Assembly (NCBI GenBank): GCA_052174455.1
Contig: JBQMRP010000071.1
Coordinates: 227,149-291,148 of the forward strand
Length of the DNA stretch: 64,000 nt
Direction: 5' to 3'
Source: Arsenophonus sp052174455
GTDB taxonomy: Bacteria; Pseudomonadota; Gammaproteobacteria; Enterobacterales; Enterobacteriaceae
Shown: positions 1 through 12,100 of the stretch, in pieces
How positions within the stretch are numbered: the stretch's first letter is position 1
Layout of the letters: each line of letters starts with the position of its first letter
The notes under the pieces: model-generated
What the model saw: only the letters and a program-made list of their open reading frames with translations
The model's database searches: none
What the model was told of the DNA's origin: nothing
Translations under genes and position numbers: made by a program

Positions 1-183
1 TATCTGAAATATACGCTTCCCTTTAAAAGATTCAGAGAAAAATGTTTCATTAACTTTAATAATATCAGTTAGACATTTATTGACTCTGTCTCTGTTGAAA
101 CAAGGAAGCAGTGACGCCATTAAACGCTGTTTCAAATCAATCCCTATTTGTTTAGTTAGGTTAGTTCTCGTAAATTCAAGCAT
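1..183 (-). mobile_element. IS1595-family transposase relic (N-terminal/middle part)
   Basis: Read on the minus strand, this stretch gives a broken version of the segment seen in the other IS1595-type relics here (21.9-25.9, 42.0-43.0 and 44.3-45.3 kb): an RWRHRF-like patch, then a V-x-E-T-F-F-x-E-S-F-K-G-like patch matching the ADETYFPES region of IS1595/ISXO2-type DDE transposases. It is cut by the window edge on one side and stops where an IS256-type relic begins on the other. It contains stop codons and cannot be functional. Confidence 0.6.
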
Positions 184-187
184 TTAT

Positions 188-1580
188 ACTCATTTCTTGT
201 GTATAAAATTTCAGAGATGCTTACTCTGCTGATTGATTTCATGGATGATGTTAACAATAGAGGATGATATGTCATAATAATTCTACTCTACAGCAGCTAT
301 CTACGAAACTAGACATTACCTGTTATTTCTTTACATGAATTCATTTATAATTCTGACAGAAATCTGACAACATCGCTGTTGAGACTAATTTCAAAACCAT
401 ACTATAACAACATACTTGACGCTGACTTATCAATGAGGTCAGGTGCTGTCATTCCTAACGGTTATTTGCCGCAGCAAAACTTAATGTGGATGGGTATTGA
501 CGATGTTAAAAATAAAAGTACCTAAAATCTAGGAATCGCAGTGACAACAGAATACCTTTAGCATCTTATTGTTGCCGCTTTATCTGAAGCACGAAAAAAA
601 AATCCTTAAAGCGTTTTACTACCATGACTTTGTACCTGCAAAGGTATGGGGCAACCCGTTATTTTCACAAAGCTCTAGGCACTTATCAATAAAAAGCACA
701 TTCTCTTCATTCAGGCACCTAATCAGCAGATTAAAACAGCAATAGCTTGAAGAGTATAAGACAATAAGAGCATAGATAATACTATTTGTGTGATTTAACT
801 GATATACTTATGTTTATTTCTTAATTGATAGCATAGAAACTGACCTGTTAGGGACGCTGATCGCCATAGTTTACTGCTTCATTTATTGACATCACTGCCA
901 TTGGACGTGTAAGGAGATGGTTGCAGATGAAAATGCTTAATAGAGAATAAGAGGCAAACTAGAAATAACTTTTCAATGACTAGCAATCGCATTCTTTAAG
1001 TATATTCCCAAGCTTATTATGGACGCCTATATCCTTATTTTGAATGCAATGGCAAAGATATTTCTAGATGCGCACCGCCAATATTGGTGGGTGCATAAAA
1101 TAACTGATGTGCTGAGTTCATTTTCCAAAGGTATCTAAGAGAAAGTTAAAAGTGAGCTGCTAGAACTTTGCTAGCAGAGAGTCGCAATGGTGCTAATAAA
1201 GTTTTTATGCTTTCTTAGTAAGGTTTTTAGTGAATATCATCCAGCGATGATAGAGGTTAGATAAAAATTAAAAGAATACCTGACATTCTGCGCCTTCCCG
1301 TCAGCGCACTGGGTGTCATAAGAAAATGAAGAATCAGATTGAATCAGCTTTATGACAGTAAACCTATGAAGCTGATGCGTAAAGCACTATAGTTTGTAAA
1401 AACAACCCTAATGGTATTTAAGTTGCTTCTGTTTACTCAGAAAATCTGGAACCGATCAGGGATTTAATCTACTGGAAGTCTGATGATAAACAACATCCAA
1501 TTTAAGGATGAAGAGCAGATTCACAAAGCATAAGAGTGAAACGTAGCCAGACCATCATACAGTAAATTTTCTAATAACTC
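188..1580 (+). mobile_element. IS256-family relic, near full length (copy A)
   Basis: One of about thirteen decayed copies or fragments of a single IS256 (Mutator)-type element of about 1.4 kb in this window. Patchwork translation in all three frames recovers pieces of the transposase, including a C-terminal region resembling KxKEELLxFYxFPAxHW followed by a LVFKLLQSAQKxW-like patch. The right end finishes at CTAATAACTC, matching other copies. The left end, near 188, is badly eroded. Many stops and frameshifts; inactive. Confidence 0.7.
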
Positions 1581-2763
1581 ATTAGCTAATGTGTTAATTA
1601 GTTGTTTACAATAAATAATTTCTAAAGGAAGAGGATTGTTCATAAATTATGTTTAGTAGCAAAATAGAATAATGTTACTATTTATATGTATAAGAAAATG
1701 ACTTACTAAGAGTTATATCCGGAAAATATTTTATATATTAAACTATTAATTGATGTTTAAGCGTTTGAGTAATTAATGCAATTAATTTTATGATACCGAT
1801 ATTTATCTTTTTAAGAATTAATCTTATTAATTTATTTTTATAATCTATTGATATTAGTGAGTTTTTAAAATTGTTAGATTAATAAAAGTTAATTTATATC
1901 TATATTTTGAAACATCTTATTTTACTTGTAATTTTGCAGATTATTAAATTGTAATCTATTATGTTATTAATTTCATATGTTATGAACAAACTTTAAATTA
2001 AATTACTATTTTTTTACTTTTTTATTCTATTATAAATTGATTTCAAGGAGTTTTATGGCCAAAACTTTTTGGCAATAGCCACCCATTACTTTGGTTAAAA
2101 GTGTCATTTGTTACAAGTTTATTATCACTAATAATATATAGTAGTATTTTATTGTCAAGTTTATATCCAATGAATTGCTTTTCCAGCTCAGTTAAAATTT
2201 CTCCTGCCGGAGTTGGTTAGATTAATAAAATGACTCCAATGAAAGAACAGATTATTGTAGCTGCATTAGATAATCGATTTATTTTCGTTTAGGAATGCAA
2301 ATCGAGCAACAGCAGTTAATGTCTCTTTTCCAAGGTATAAATAATGATCAAGAAAAGATAGTTATCTATGGTATTGAGAAGAGGAAAGTTAAACGAATTG
2401 AAATCATGGATGAAGATATTAAAACAGTATGGGAGACGCAAATAGGAACATTATTTTCACAAATCTATTAAAATGCAGTTCAAGGCCCTATCATTCTGAT
2501 TTAAATCAAATTAATGGGTTAACCATTAATTGTGTTTCTCCTTAATCCACTCATATTACTTATTGTTTTACTGGAAAATGGAATGGTCCTAAAAATTTAG
2601 TGCCATCAAATAACGTTTTGCTACTTGGGAAGTAAGTGGTATTATTTGATCTGCACAAAAATGATTTAATTTAGTATTAATTATTTTAATAAATGACATA
2701 AAGTTAAATTGCTAAATTCCTTAATCAAGGTGGCATGTTATAAGTTTATAATAAGAATTATAA
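1581..2763. other. Gene-poor stretch with possible unrecognised dead gene
   Basis: The first 450 bases are very AT-rich and show nothing. From about 2044 there is an AAGGAG-like site followed by ATG at 2055 and a plus-strand reading path beginning MAKTFWQ that is broken by stops. Further on, coherent stretches include one around QIEQQQLMSLFQGINNDQEK near 2300 and another near 2520-2630 containing GKWNGPKNL. This looks like a decayed protein-coding gene of about 600-700 bp. I do not recognise it, and it could be a pilin-like or other surface protein relic. No RNA gene was seen. Confidence 0.3.
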
Positions 2764-4138
2764 GAAATTATTAGTAAATCTAGTGTTATGGCAGTCAGGA
2801 TCCCATTTTTTCTGATTATTAATAAATCTTATTCTACATCTTTAAATTAGATGTTGTTTACGACCATGCTAAAAGAAAAAATCCCTTTATCCTCGGTTCT
2901 AGTTTTTCTGAACAGACTGTAGTAATACAATAGCATTGACAGGGTTATTTTCTTAAATTGCAGCGCTTAATACATCGGTTTTATATCCTCACTGTCGCAA
3001 AATCCAACTCAATCGGATTCGTCGTTCTTTTTAATTCTCACTGCGTTGAAGGGAAATCTTAGAATACCAGGAATTCTTCTTGATCTTTCTCAAACTTATT
3101 TATCGCTGCAGAGATATTTATCCTGATAACTTTACCAAAAAAAGATCAAGAGATTTATTAGTGGCATTTCGGCTCTATTCTAGCCAGACCTACCGAAGCT
3201 CACCCTTAACTTTCGGTGTATTCCTTTTGGGAATGAAGCTAGCACATTAGCTGTCTTATATACCTAATAATCAGTAGTGCTGGGTGTCCTGGAAATATCT
3301 TTCCATTGCAGTCCAAAACCCAAGAGACAGACTCCCTAGTAAGCCTGAGAATATGGTAAATTCCATACCTTGCAGTTTATAAAAGTTATGCTCAGTTTAC
3401 TTCTGACTCTCTATAATTATCTTTAACTGTAATGAGCTCCTTGCGTCCATGTACACTGTACCGTTGATTTTACTAGCAGGGAAAGGCCATTATATTGTAT
3501 AATAGAATGAGATATTCCATTAGCACAAAATAAACGTTAGGCATATTACTAAATCACGCACGGGCCTCTACCCCAATGCTATTTTAGTCTACTGATAGTA
3601 GACTGGTAGAGAGATTAAGTGTATTTCATTAAGAAACGCCACAGGGCTTCATGGAAATCGGTGATGGATATGCCTCGCAGATAGAAAGGCATGATAACGG
3701 TTCTTAGCTATTTTTTGTACGCTTCAAATAAGCAGAAACGAGCTCATAAAGGAATATTTTGTCATTGGGCTTGCGCTTACACCCTGATTTTAGGAATTTT
3801 AATTTCAACATCGTCAATACCCATCTGTATAAAGTTTGATGCACTAAATAACCATTACGAGCGACAGTTTGCAGGCCATCGACAAGGTGATGGTTTAGAT
3901 GTTTGCCGCAGCACGGCTTTAAGCTCCGCCTCAACAAGTAGCTATCTATCAGCTCAGTGGTACTATTATGGATGCCTTCATGCAAGGAGATCACAGTAAA
4001 ATCTAATTTTTACGGATATATGTAGGCTGGAACTTTTATTGTATATTAATCTCTCTGTTGTTGAAATTATTTACGAAATTAATTAGAAGGATACGTTACT
4101 TTCTTAGAAATTCTATACACCAGAAATTAGGATAACTC
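2764..4138 (-). mobile_element. IS256-family relic, full length (copy B)
   Basis: About 1375 bp with both ends recognisable. The side near 2764 is the reverse complement of the element's right end (GAGTTATTGGTAAATCTGG in consensus), and the side near 4138 ends in GGATAACTC, the reverse complement of the left end. Minus-strand translation in mixed frames gives transposase patches. It abuts an IS91-type relic at 4141, whose transposase it truncates. Short open frames inside, such as 3691-3999, are chance survivors. Confidence 0.7.
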
Positions 4139-4140
4139 TA

Positions 4141-5600
4141 CTATCTAATCGCAGTTTTTAAAATTAATACATATTTTTTCGCTGACTCCAGTAAAGTTAA
4201 GGTATTTAACATATATAGTAGATAATTAAAGCATTTATCCTTGTAATGTACTTTCACCAGCAAACTTCCAGTAAGATTCTTAAATGTTTCCTGCAATCGG
4301 GGATTTTATAACAATATCGCTGAACCCTAATAAATTTCCCAGCGGTTACAATGTTCACTGTGACAATATGGCCAGGATAAAGTGGAATGAGTTGCTTTAA
4401 TGCATAAATCGATATCATCGGATTGTTGCTGAATTATCTAATAAGATATAGCTTTAACATCAGACCGCCATATAAGTGACGGAGATATAAAAATGCCGAT
4501 GTTAATTGAGTTGTTAACCACAAGTGAGTAAGGCTCAGAAGATACTAATTTCGATTTCTATTTACATGCTAACTGTCACTACTTTATGGAGCGAATGAGG
4601 GCACGAAATAGAGCGTTGAAAGCCGGAAAGTTATTATTAAAAAAGACCAAAGAAGATGAGGCATAGTGAAAGTAATGTATTTCCAATCGCAATCGGATAA
4701 AATTTGAACTGCAGTGCTAATCACTGCTCAGTATCTTTAAATTTGCATAAACTGCAGGTTTTTAATTTACAGCTTTATCAGAAAAAATAACGATGGAAAC
4801 ATTCAGAATAGCTACAGCAGTAGCGCTAGACACCTAATGAAACAAGTTCTGCAATCAAATGTTCTATCAATAGTATTGATTGGTCTACTACAAATTAACG
4901 CTCCGCCGTATCTTAAAGAAATTTATTCGAGTCATCATCAATGGTGAAAATTAGTTTAGTTTGGCGGGGTTATAATATCTAGGTAAATTACTCTCTGGGT
5001 TATCTTTGCCAGAAAAATAAAAATTATCATCATGCTGCGATCATCATGTCTATTGGATAAGTTATTTTTATATTTATCCCAGTGAATGAAAATAGACAGA
5101 GATTATCACCATAGTTTCCTATGGTGATGAATTCATCGGCAAGCACATACTTTCCAGTTATTTTCCTCCTTAATATGCAATTGTATTAGCATCATCGGAT
5201 TTGTCTGAGAGTTTACTTAAAACTTCGGATAATCGTGACTAGAGGCGAATAATATTTGTGTGTGAGAAAAAAAAATTCAGAATCAAGGTCTGGTATATTG
5301 CTGCATGATCTTTTTGTGGTGTAATGAAAAATTCAGTCTGTTTGTCATTATTAATTTTAGGAGGGAGATCAAAGCGCTTCAGATAAATAAGTGGTGTAAT
5401 ACGTAAAATCGCGTGCTATATCCTGATTTACTCGCTTTCTCCTTTTTAGGAGACTTATGCTGATCTATTTAGTTGAATTTCTAAAAATTAACATATCGCA
5501 GAGTATAAAGCAGTGCTTAGATCATGAATATCTTTGAAGTAGAGATAGTTACGCCGTACACACCATAGTATGACGCTCTTGATCCTAAAATTCGGTTTGA
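4141..5600 (-). mobile_element. IS91-family relic with upstream module (copy Q1)
   Basis: Minus strand. The lower part (about 4141-4930) translates in broken frames into parts of an IS91-type rolling-circle (HUH/Y2) transposase, aligning piece by piece with the better copies at 22.3-23.6 and 61.9-63.2 kb. The upper part (about 4930-5600) is the same roughly 0.65 kb upstream module that precedes the transposase in those copies, with a shared LRYxNF-like patch. The transposase C-terminus is missing, cut where the IS256 copy B begins. Confidence 0.6.
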
Positions 5601-5685
5601 AAACATAATACGGTCAATAAAAAGTTAACAATGGGGGATATTCTCGCAATGAAGTGCGATTATGGTAAGTTCGTTCTGAAGACGT

Positions 5686-7104
5686 GAGTTATCCTTATTT
5701 CTAGTATATGGAGTTTCAGAGAAATTGGTGTGTATCATGCGATTGATTTTATGGATGATTTCAATAACAGAGAAATGATATGCCATGAAAAATTTAGCTT
5801 GCAGAGGTATCCACAAAAACAGATATTATTCATCCCTTGCATGAACTGATCAAAAATGGTGTGCCAGGCAGCTGATAGCGCTGCCATTAATACTGAAATC
5901 TAAGCCATACTGCAACAAGATACTCAATCACTGCCTTATCGATATAGCGGTATATTCACCCCATCTATTCATAACGGTTATCTTCTCCAGAAACTATACA
6001 GATTAATATTGGCGATGTTTATATTTAAAGTGCCTAAGATCACGGATTGTAGCAACAACGGAATATCCTTCAGCAGCTAATTACTCCGCTTTCTTATCTG
6101 AAGTGTGCAAAAATTTTGAAGAGTTGCTACCAATGGTTATACCTACGAGGCACATCCGGCGGTGATTTGATGAAATACTAAGATCGCTTTTCAGTGAAAA
6201 AGCACATGCCTTCATGCAAGCGCCCCATCAGTATATTGAAATATCGATGCCTGAAGAGCTATCGATAATGGTAACTCTGTGATTTAATGGAATACGTGTA
6301 TTAGGTTATTTTTAGATGAAATCATATGTCATTCTGTTAGGCAAGATAATAACCTTTATCTACTAGTTATTATTAGCGGCACTGCATATGGCCGTAAAGA
6401 AGCTATCTGCAGTCGAAAATGCTTATCGAAAGTTTAGAATCAAACTGGACTGAATTTTTCAATGAACTGAAAGCGCATGACTTAATTATATCTCCTATGA
6501 GAAGATTGGGACGGAGATGTGGTTCTTAGTTTTTTAAAATGTAATAGCAAAGATATCCTTTGACATGTAACATCAATGCTGTTTGGTATATAAAATGGCT
6601 TATGCGCTACTTTTACTAGTTAAAGTTAAGTAATCGAAAGTTAAAAGCTTGAATTTAAGGAGATTTGGATAGCAGAGATCTGTGATGCCGCTAATAAAGT
6701 CCTTGATGTTTTTTGTTGATAAGATATTCAGCGAATATTATCTAGCGATAAGGAAGTTTGAGAAAGATCGAGAATAACGATTGGCATTCTATGCTTCTTG
6801 TCAAGTGCAGTAGCGTCAATAAGAGCGATGAATCCGATTAAATCGCCTTTTGCAGCAGTGAGGATACGAAACTGAAGCGCGAAAAATTGTAGTTTAAGAG
6901 CAACAATCATTTTAATGGTGTTTAAGTTGTTTTACGTCTGCTAAAATATGAAACTGCTTAAGAGGGGGAAATTGACCTGCTGACTCTGGTAGTAACAACG
7001 TAAAATATTAAGGATGCAGAATAGATTCATAAAGGATTTGAACTGGGGGAGTCGCGGTAGTAGTTTGACCGACTATATCGTATACTAAATTTTGCCAATA
7101 ACTC
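5686..7104 (+). mobile_element. IS256-family relic, full length (copy C)
   Basis: About 1419 bp. It begins GAGTTATCCTTATTTCTAG and ends GCCAATAACTC, the two inverted-repeat ends of this element family. Broken plus-strand frames give recognisable transposase pieces: HELIKNG, then LYLRGTSGGDL (compare LYLRGxSTGDF in this IS256 subgroup), and a C-terminal patch near 6750-6900. No intact frame remains, and no clear target duplication is left. Confidence 0.75.
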
Positions 7105-7310
7105 AAAAGAGTTTAATTAAGCATATAGTTAAGTCTACTAAATAGATTAGTGATTTTAGCGAATAAATAATTTTATTTATTATTAATAGTGAAATTTTTT
7201 TTATGATATATACTCTCTTAGAGAAGTATATTAGAATCAGTGTATTTTATACAAAACCTTAAGATTGGCTAGTTTAACGATTGACTGACGGATTAATATA
7301 GGAACCAAAA

Positions 7311-9176
7311 ATGAATAAAATAGCTTTATTATTATTATGTATGTTAAGTTTTTTTTGTTCTGCGAAAGTAATTACTAATCAACAATTAACTGAATTATGG
7401 CAATCAGCAGAAAATGAAGCTAAACAATTAGTTAGTCACATGAGTTTTGAAGAAAAACTAGGGCAGATGTTAATGTTAAGTTTTCGTCATTGGGGGATTG
7501 ACGCGAAAAAAAATGCTATGGCGATGACTAAACTCAATCCAGAACTCGCTAATGTTATTCATCAGTATCATTTAGGTTCAGTAATCTTATTTAGAGATAA
7601 TTTAATCGACTCGCTACAAACCGTAAATCTAATTAATTCGTTACAACAGGCACGCAGCAACTTACCATTATTTATTAGTGTTGACCAGGAGGGTGGTTAT
7701 GTTACGCGATTACGATATGGTACTGAGATGCCAGGTAATATGGCATTAGGTGCAACCCGTTCTAAACAGCTAAGTGAATTGGTTGGTATGATTCATGCTT
7801 ATGAACTTACACATTTAGGCTTTAATTTTAATTTTGCGCCAGTGGTTGATATTAATAATAACCAAGACAATCCTATTATTGGTGTCCGTTCTTATTCCGA
7901 TCGGTCACAGCTGGTAGCTGAAATGGCCAACAGTTATATTAAAGGCATCCATCGATATGCTGTTTTAACAGCAATCAAACATTTCCCTGGTCATGGTAAT
8001 GCGACTGTTGATAGCCATTTATCTTTGCCAACGATTAATATTAGTCAAAAACAATGGCGTGAATTTGAACTAATCCCATTCATGCATACCATGCAAAATA
8101 CCGATGCAATTATGACAGCGCATATCGTGATGCCTGCATTAGATAATCATAAACTGACTACTATTGATGATCGGGTAGTCGGTATACCAGCAACGCTTTC
8201 TAAACCAATCTTGACAGGAATATTACGAAATAGACTGAATTATAAAGGTTTAGTGATCACCGATGCACTGGATATGGGAGCTATTGCTAATAACTTTGAT
8301 AGTCACTGGGCTGTTAAACAGGCAATATTGGCAGGCAATGATATTATTTTAATGCCATTAAAAATTAATAATATTGAGGATGTTTCTAAGCTGAAACAGC
8401 TCTATCATTATTTAAAAACTGAAATGGAAAGGAATCCTGAATTAAATCGTCGCATTAACGAATCAGCTTATCGGGTCGTATTTAGCAAGCTAAAAAATAA
8501 AATTTCGGCGATAGATAAGCCTGCCGAGCAAGCACAAGAAGTTGTTGCAGCAAAAATAGATAAAGATATTGAAAATATGTTGGCAGACCATGCAATCACA
8601 TTAATAAAAAATAATAACCTATTACCGTTCCAGTTAAAATATGATAATAAGATTGTCATCTTTTCAGATGAAAAGGCACGTAATCAATTAATTAAAAAAC
8701 ATTTACTAGCTATTGCTAATGAATTAAAAATTAATATTACTACTCGAGATAATGTGGTTACAATGATGGCGGATGATAGATCTGAAAATCAATTAATCAC
8801 TGAAATTCAACATTCTGATCTTATTATTTTAGCTACTTATAATCTAAAAAAATCACCTATAAATGCTCAACGCATACTTAATATTGCAAATCGTAATTCG
8901 ATCCCAATAATCGTTATATCTACTAATAATCCTTATGATATTGCTTATTTACAAGGCGTAAAAGCTAATATTGCCATTTATGGCATTACAGGTTTTGATT
9001 TGACTGATAATAGAAATAACTTAGAAGCGAATATTCGTAGTGGATTAAGAACCCTTTTTCTTACCCCTAATAAGCGTTTAATGAATTCACCAACAGGTAA
9101 ATTGCCGGTTGATATTAAAACACCCGATTTAGATCGTATCCTTTATCCTTATGGATATGGTTTAGTTTACAACTAA
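7311..9176 (+). CDS. Secreted glycoside hydrolase family 3 beta-N-acetylhexosaminidase (NagZ-like)
   Basis: A 621-residue GH3 enzyme. Residues 1-18 form a signal peptide (MNKIALLLLCMLSFFCSA) without a proper lipobox, so a periplasmic or secreted product is expected, unlike cytoplasmic NagZ of E. coli. The catalytic barrel shows the NagZ-type signature KHFPGHG at residues 223-229 and DSH at 234-236, the Asp-His acid/base dyad of GH3 hexosaminidases. The likely nucleophile is Asp318 in ITDALDMG. A second domain (about 400-621) makes it two-domain, like the 640-residue secreted Bacillus NagZ/YbbD. The family removes GlcNAc from muropeptides; here that would mean peptidoglycan turnover outside the cytoplasm. 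ATG start preceded by AGGA. It stands alone between IS relics and debris. Frame and active site are intact, so it is probably under selection. Substrate is inferred. Confidence 0.88.
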   Translation: MNKIALLLLCMLSFFCSAKVITNQQLTELWQSAENEAKQLVSHMSFEEKLGQMLMLSFRHWGIDAKKNAMAMTKLNPELANVIHQYHLGSVILFRDNLIDSLQTVNLINSLQQARSNLPLFISVDQEGGYVTRLRYGTEMPGNMALGATRSKQLSELVGMIHAYELTHLGFNFNFAPVVDINNNQDNPIIGVRSYSDRSQLVAEMANSYIKGIHRYAVLTAIKHFPGHGNATVDSHLSLPTINISQKQWREFELIPFMHTMQNTDAIMTAHIVMPALDNHKLTTIDDRVVGIPATLSKPILTGILRNRLNYKGLVITDALDMGAIANNFDSHWAVKQAILAGNDIILMPLKINNIEDVSKLKQLYHYLKTEMERNPELNRRINESAYRVVFSKLKNKISAIDKPAEQAQEVVAAKIDKDIENMLADHAITLIKNNNLLPFQLKYDNKIVIFSDEKARNQLIKKHLLAIANELKINITTRDNVVTMMADDRSENQLITEIQHSDLIILATYNLKKSPINAQRILNIANRNSIPIIVISTNNPYDIAYLQGVKANIAIYGITGFDLTDNRNNLEANIRSGLRTLFLTPNKRLMNSPTGKLPVDIKTPDLDRILYPYGYGLVYN

Positions 9177-12100
9177 TAAGATTTTACACTTAGAGGTATT
9201 TTTATATAATTATTTAATGATATGCTAATTTTTTGTTTTTTATCTCTTTATAAGATTTGAATTTATTTGTATAAGATAAAATATCTTTTATTTTTGTCAT
9301 AATTACATATTTTATAGCGATACTCTTATCGCGAGAATATTGTTATTTAAACATATAAAATTTATAATTTATGCAAATTTTATCAATCATAGTTAATATG
9401 TATGGAGCTAGTTATTAATCTGGGGGTACAGATAGTATGTTTTTATATCTTTATTAATACTCTATTTTAATATTCACGTTAATTATAGCTATTTTATATA
9501 TACGATATTATTTTTATATAGAATCTTAAGTAATAATAAGTTGTTATTTATTTAACAAGGAGGTATCTACTTATAGTTAAGCTATACCAAACATGCTCAG
9601 AGTGGCATGTAAATAGAATTTGTTAATTTTAAAGTAGTTTTTAATGACATTTTCAGAAAAAAAGCTGGTTTTGATAAGAAGATATCACAGCACCTAACAA
9701 GCCAATAGGCTTGTTAGGTTAATTATAAGGATAATGAATATATTATTGAGGAAACGCTTGATACTAATCATAAATCTGGAATTTAAGTATAAAACTTAAA
9801 GAAAGTCGAAATAAACAACACATAACCTATACTGCATGTATAGATTGTGGTTGATGTAACTGAAATTCCATAATTATAAAGTAGAATGTTGCATCATTAA
9901 TCTTTTAAAAACATCAATAATTCTCTTATTAGAGAATTTACACCAACAAAAACACGGCTACTTATATATTACTTCTTTAATTTATTTAAGTCTGAAGTAG
10001 CGAGTTCAGTTGATTTAACTGATAATTATCTTCATTTGCATTTTTTATAGTTTTCTTATTAATCTTTTGATTTTTTGATATATCTCATAAAGAATTTTTA
10101 ATTCATACGAATGATCTCATTTACACTATTTAATGATTTTAACTTCTTCTTTACATCCTATAAAATAAAGTATAAAGTATTATACTCAATAAAAATATTT
10201 TTGATAAATGATATTAGATCATAAATTATTTAATTTTCTGTTCTAGTTTTAAGCTGTTACTGATTTCAACGTTTTATATGCTGATTTTCAAGCAATATTT
10301 GCGCTAATCTATAGCTTTAGTATTCATTTTTCATTATATCATCAGTAGTTAAATATAATAGATTTTAACTGAATACTGTTCGTAAAATCCTGTAATTCTT
10401 TCAAGTCTGTTGATAACACAACAGATTGTAAAATCTTGTTAATTTTTATTAAATAAAAGACTTACCTGCTTCTGTGTTTTATCCGGTTGTTCCAACTGAA
10501 TCGCTTTATTTATAACCTGCTGCTTGTAGTTATTTGCATATCTTTTAGATTGCCCTCATTATTTAAATGTATTAAAATTTTTTATACTTTTCATACAACG
10601 CATTAAATTGATCAGGAGAGAGCAACTAGAGAGAAGAAAAAACAGAAATTTATTCACTGACTTCTCCTAATTGGCGAAGATTTTCAAGGTTAACCCTGAG
10701 ATTTTTGATCTGATCAATAAAAATGGTAATATCACAAATACCTATTGCAGTCGCCAGCTGCTGCTTGTAAACGGCTACCTGGTCTTTATAATTCTTGTGT
10801 CGTTTATAAGTCATTGTTTAGCTTTCTTAGTTTCCTGCTAAGATTTTCCTAATTTTAATATTGAGTTAAAAAAACAGAAATACCACTCAATTTTGTTTGT
10901 AAACTGAACAACAGGAAGATAACATTGCGATGTTAAATTGTTTAGATTTCATATATCACCATATTAATTATATCAAAATGCTTTAACAAAATAAGTCGTT
11001 CAGCCATTCATGATGTTACTTGGCTTATCTGTAAAGTGATACAAAGATTTCAAGATTATTGGATTATCACTCACTACTTTTATATATTTCCTTATTCTTG
11101 AAAATTAAGCTGGGAGGAGGAATCCCCGTGCGGAAAAATATTTCCCATCATTGCGCTTGATTTGGATTTTACTATAACATATTGACGAGATTGTGAATTT
11201 AAGTCTTTTAAAATGTCAAACATTTCTAGCTCAATTTTATATCATCGATAAAAGTATTCTAATCTGCTATCGGATTACCCATTAAAATTTGTGTATCATG
11301 CACTGTTCTGATAACCACAGGATCAATTTCATCCTTAATAATTTCAAATGAAAATTGGGTAGAGGATAACCACCACCCCATTAATTACGGATAGCTTTAG
11401 CTTGATATAGGTAAAACTATTGAATACAGGTTTTCTAATTTATTTTCAGAATTTATTCATGAAAATAAAGAGACGACAGCTCTTAATTGAAGTTATTTAA
11501 GCAGTAAGTAAGTAAAAACAATATCCGCGCATATATCGGTATTATCCAAAAAATCCGTCTCTTTGATACTAAAGTTATCAAAGTGCTTATATATCAAACA
11601 TATTAGGATAGTTATCGAACGCCTACTCAAAATCACTGCCTTTTGCTCGCTGTAAGAACCGGATATTCGGCTCATTTTCTCTATTCTTTCCTGTTGGGCC
11701 GGTTCCGTCAGTTATTCTATGAGACGGGTAATACCAAAAGAACGATCACTGTTTCATCGTTCATACGATATTAAGCAGATAGCTCAATTAGCCCTTCCTG
11801 AAGCTCCATGAAAGTTGCCCTGTTTACGGATGCAGATTGCTTTATTAGTTACTTAATGAAGTTAAGATTATATTTCTTGGATTAAGAGAAAAGGTATTTC
11901 AGCTCGTAAACTTACTACTAAACCTGCTAATAACAGTACCTTAAAGCATCTAGATTTTTATTTTTCCTCTGATCTTTATCTAGATAATCGCTCGTCAGTC
12001 GTTTTAGTTTTTGTATCCGGCGAAAACTTTCCGGCAACACATATTTTTATTTCGTATTTTTTAAGGAACGTAATTAGCATAGTTTTTATCGAGCTATTCG

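Noticed and set aside
3691..3999. 102-codon open frame (and its 96-codon antisense partner)
   Set aside because: It lies inside the IS256 copy B; neighbouring frames hold the transposase debris. Chance survivor.
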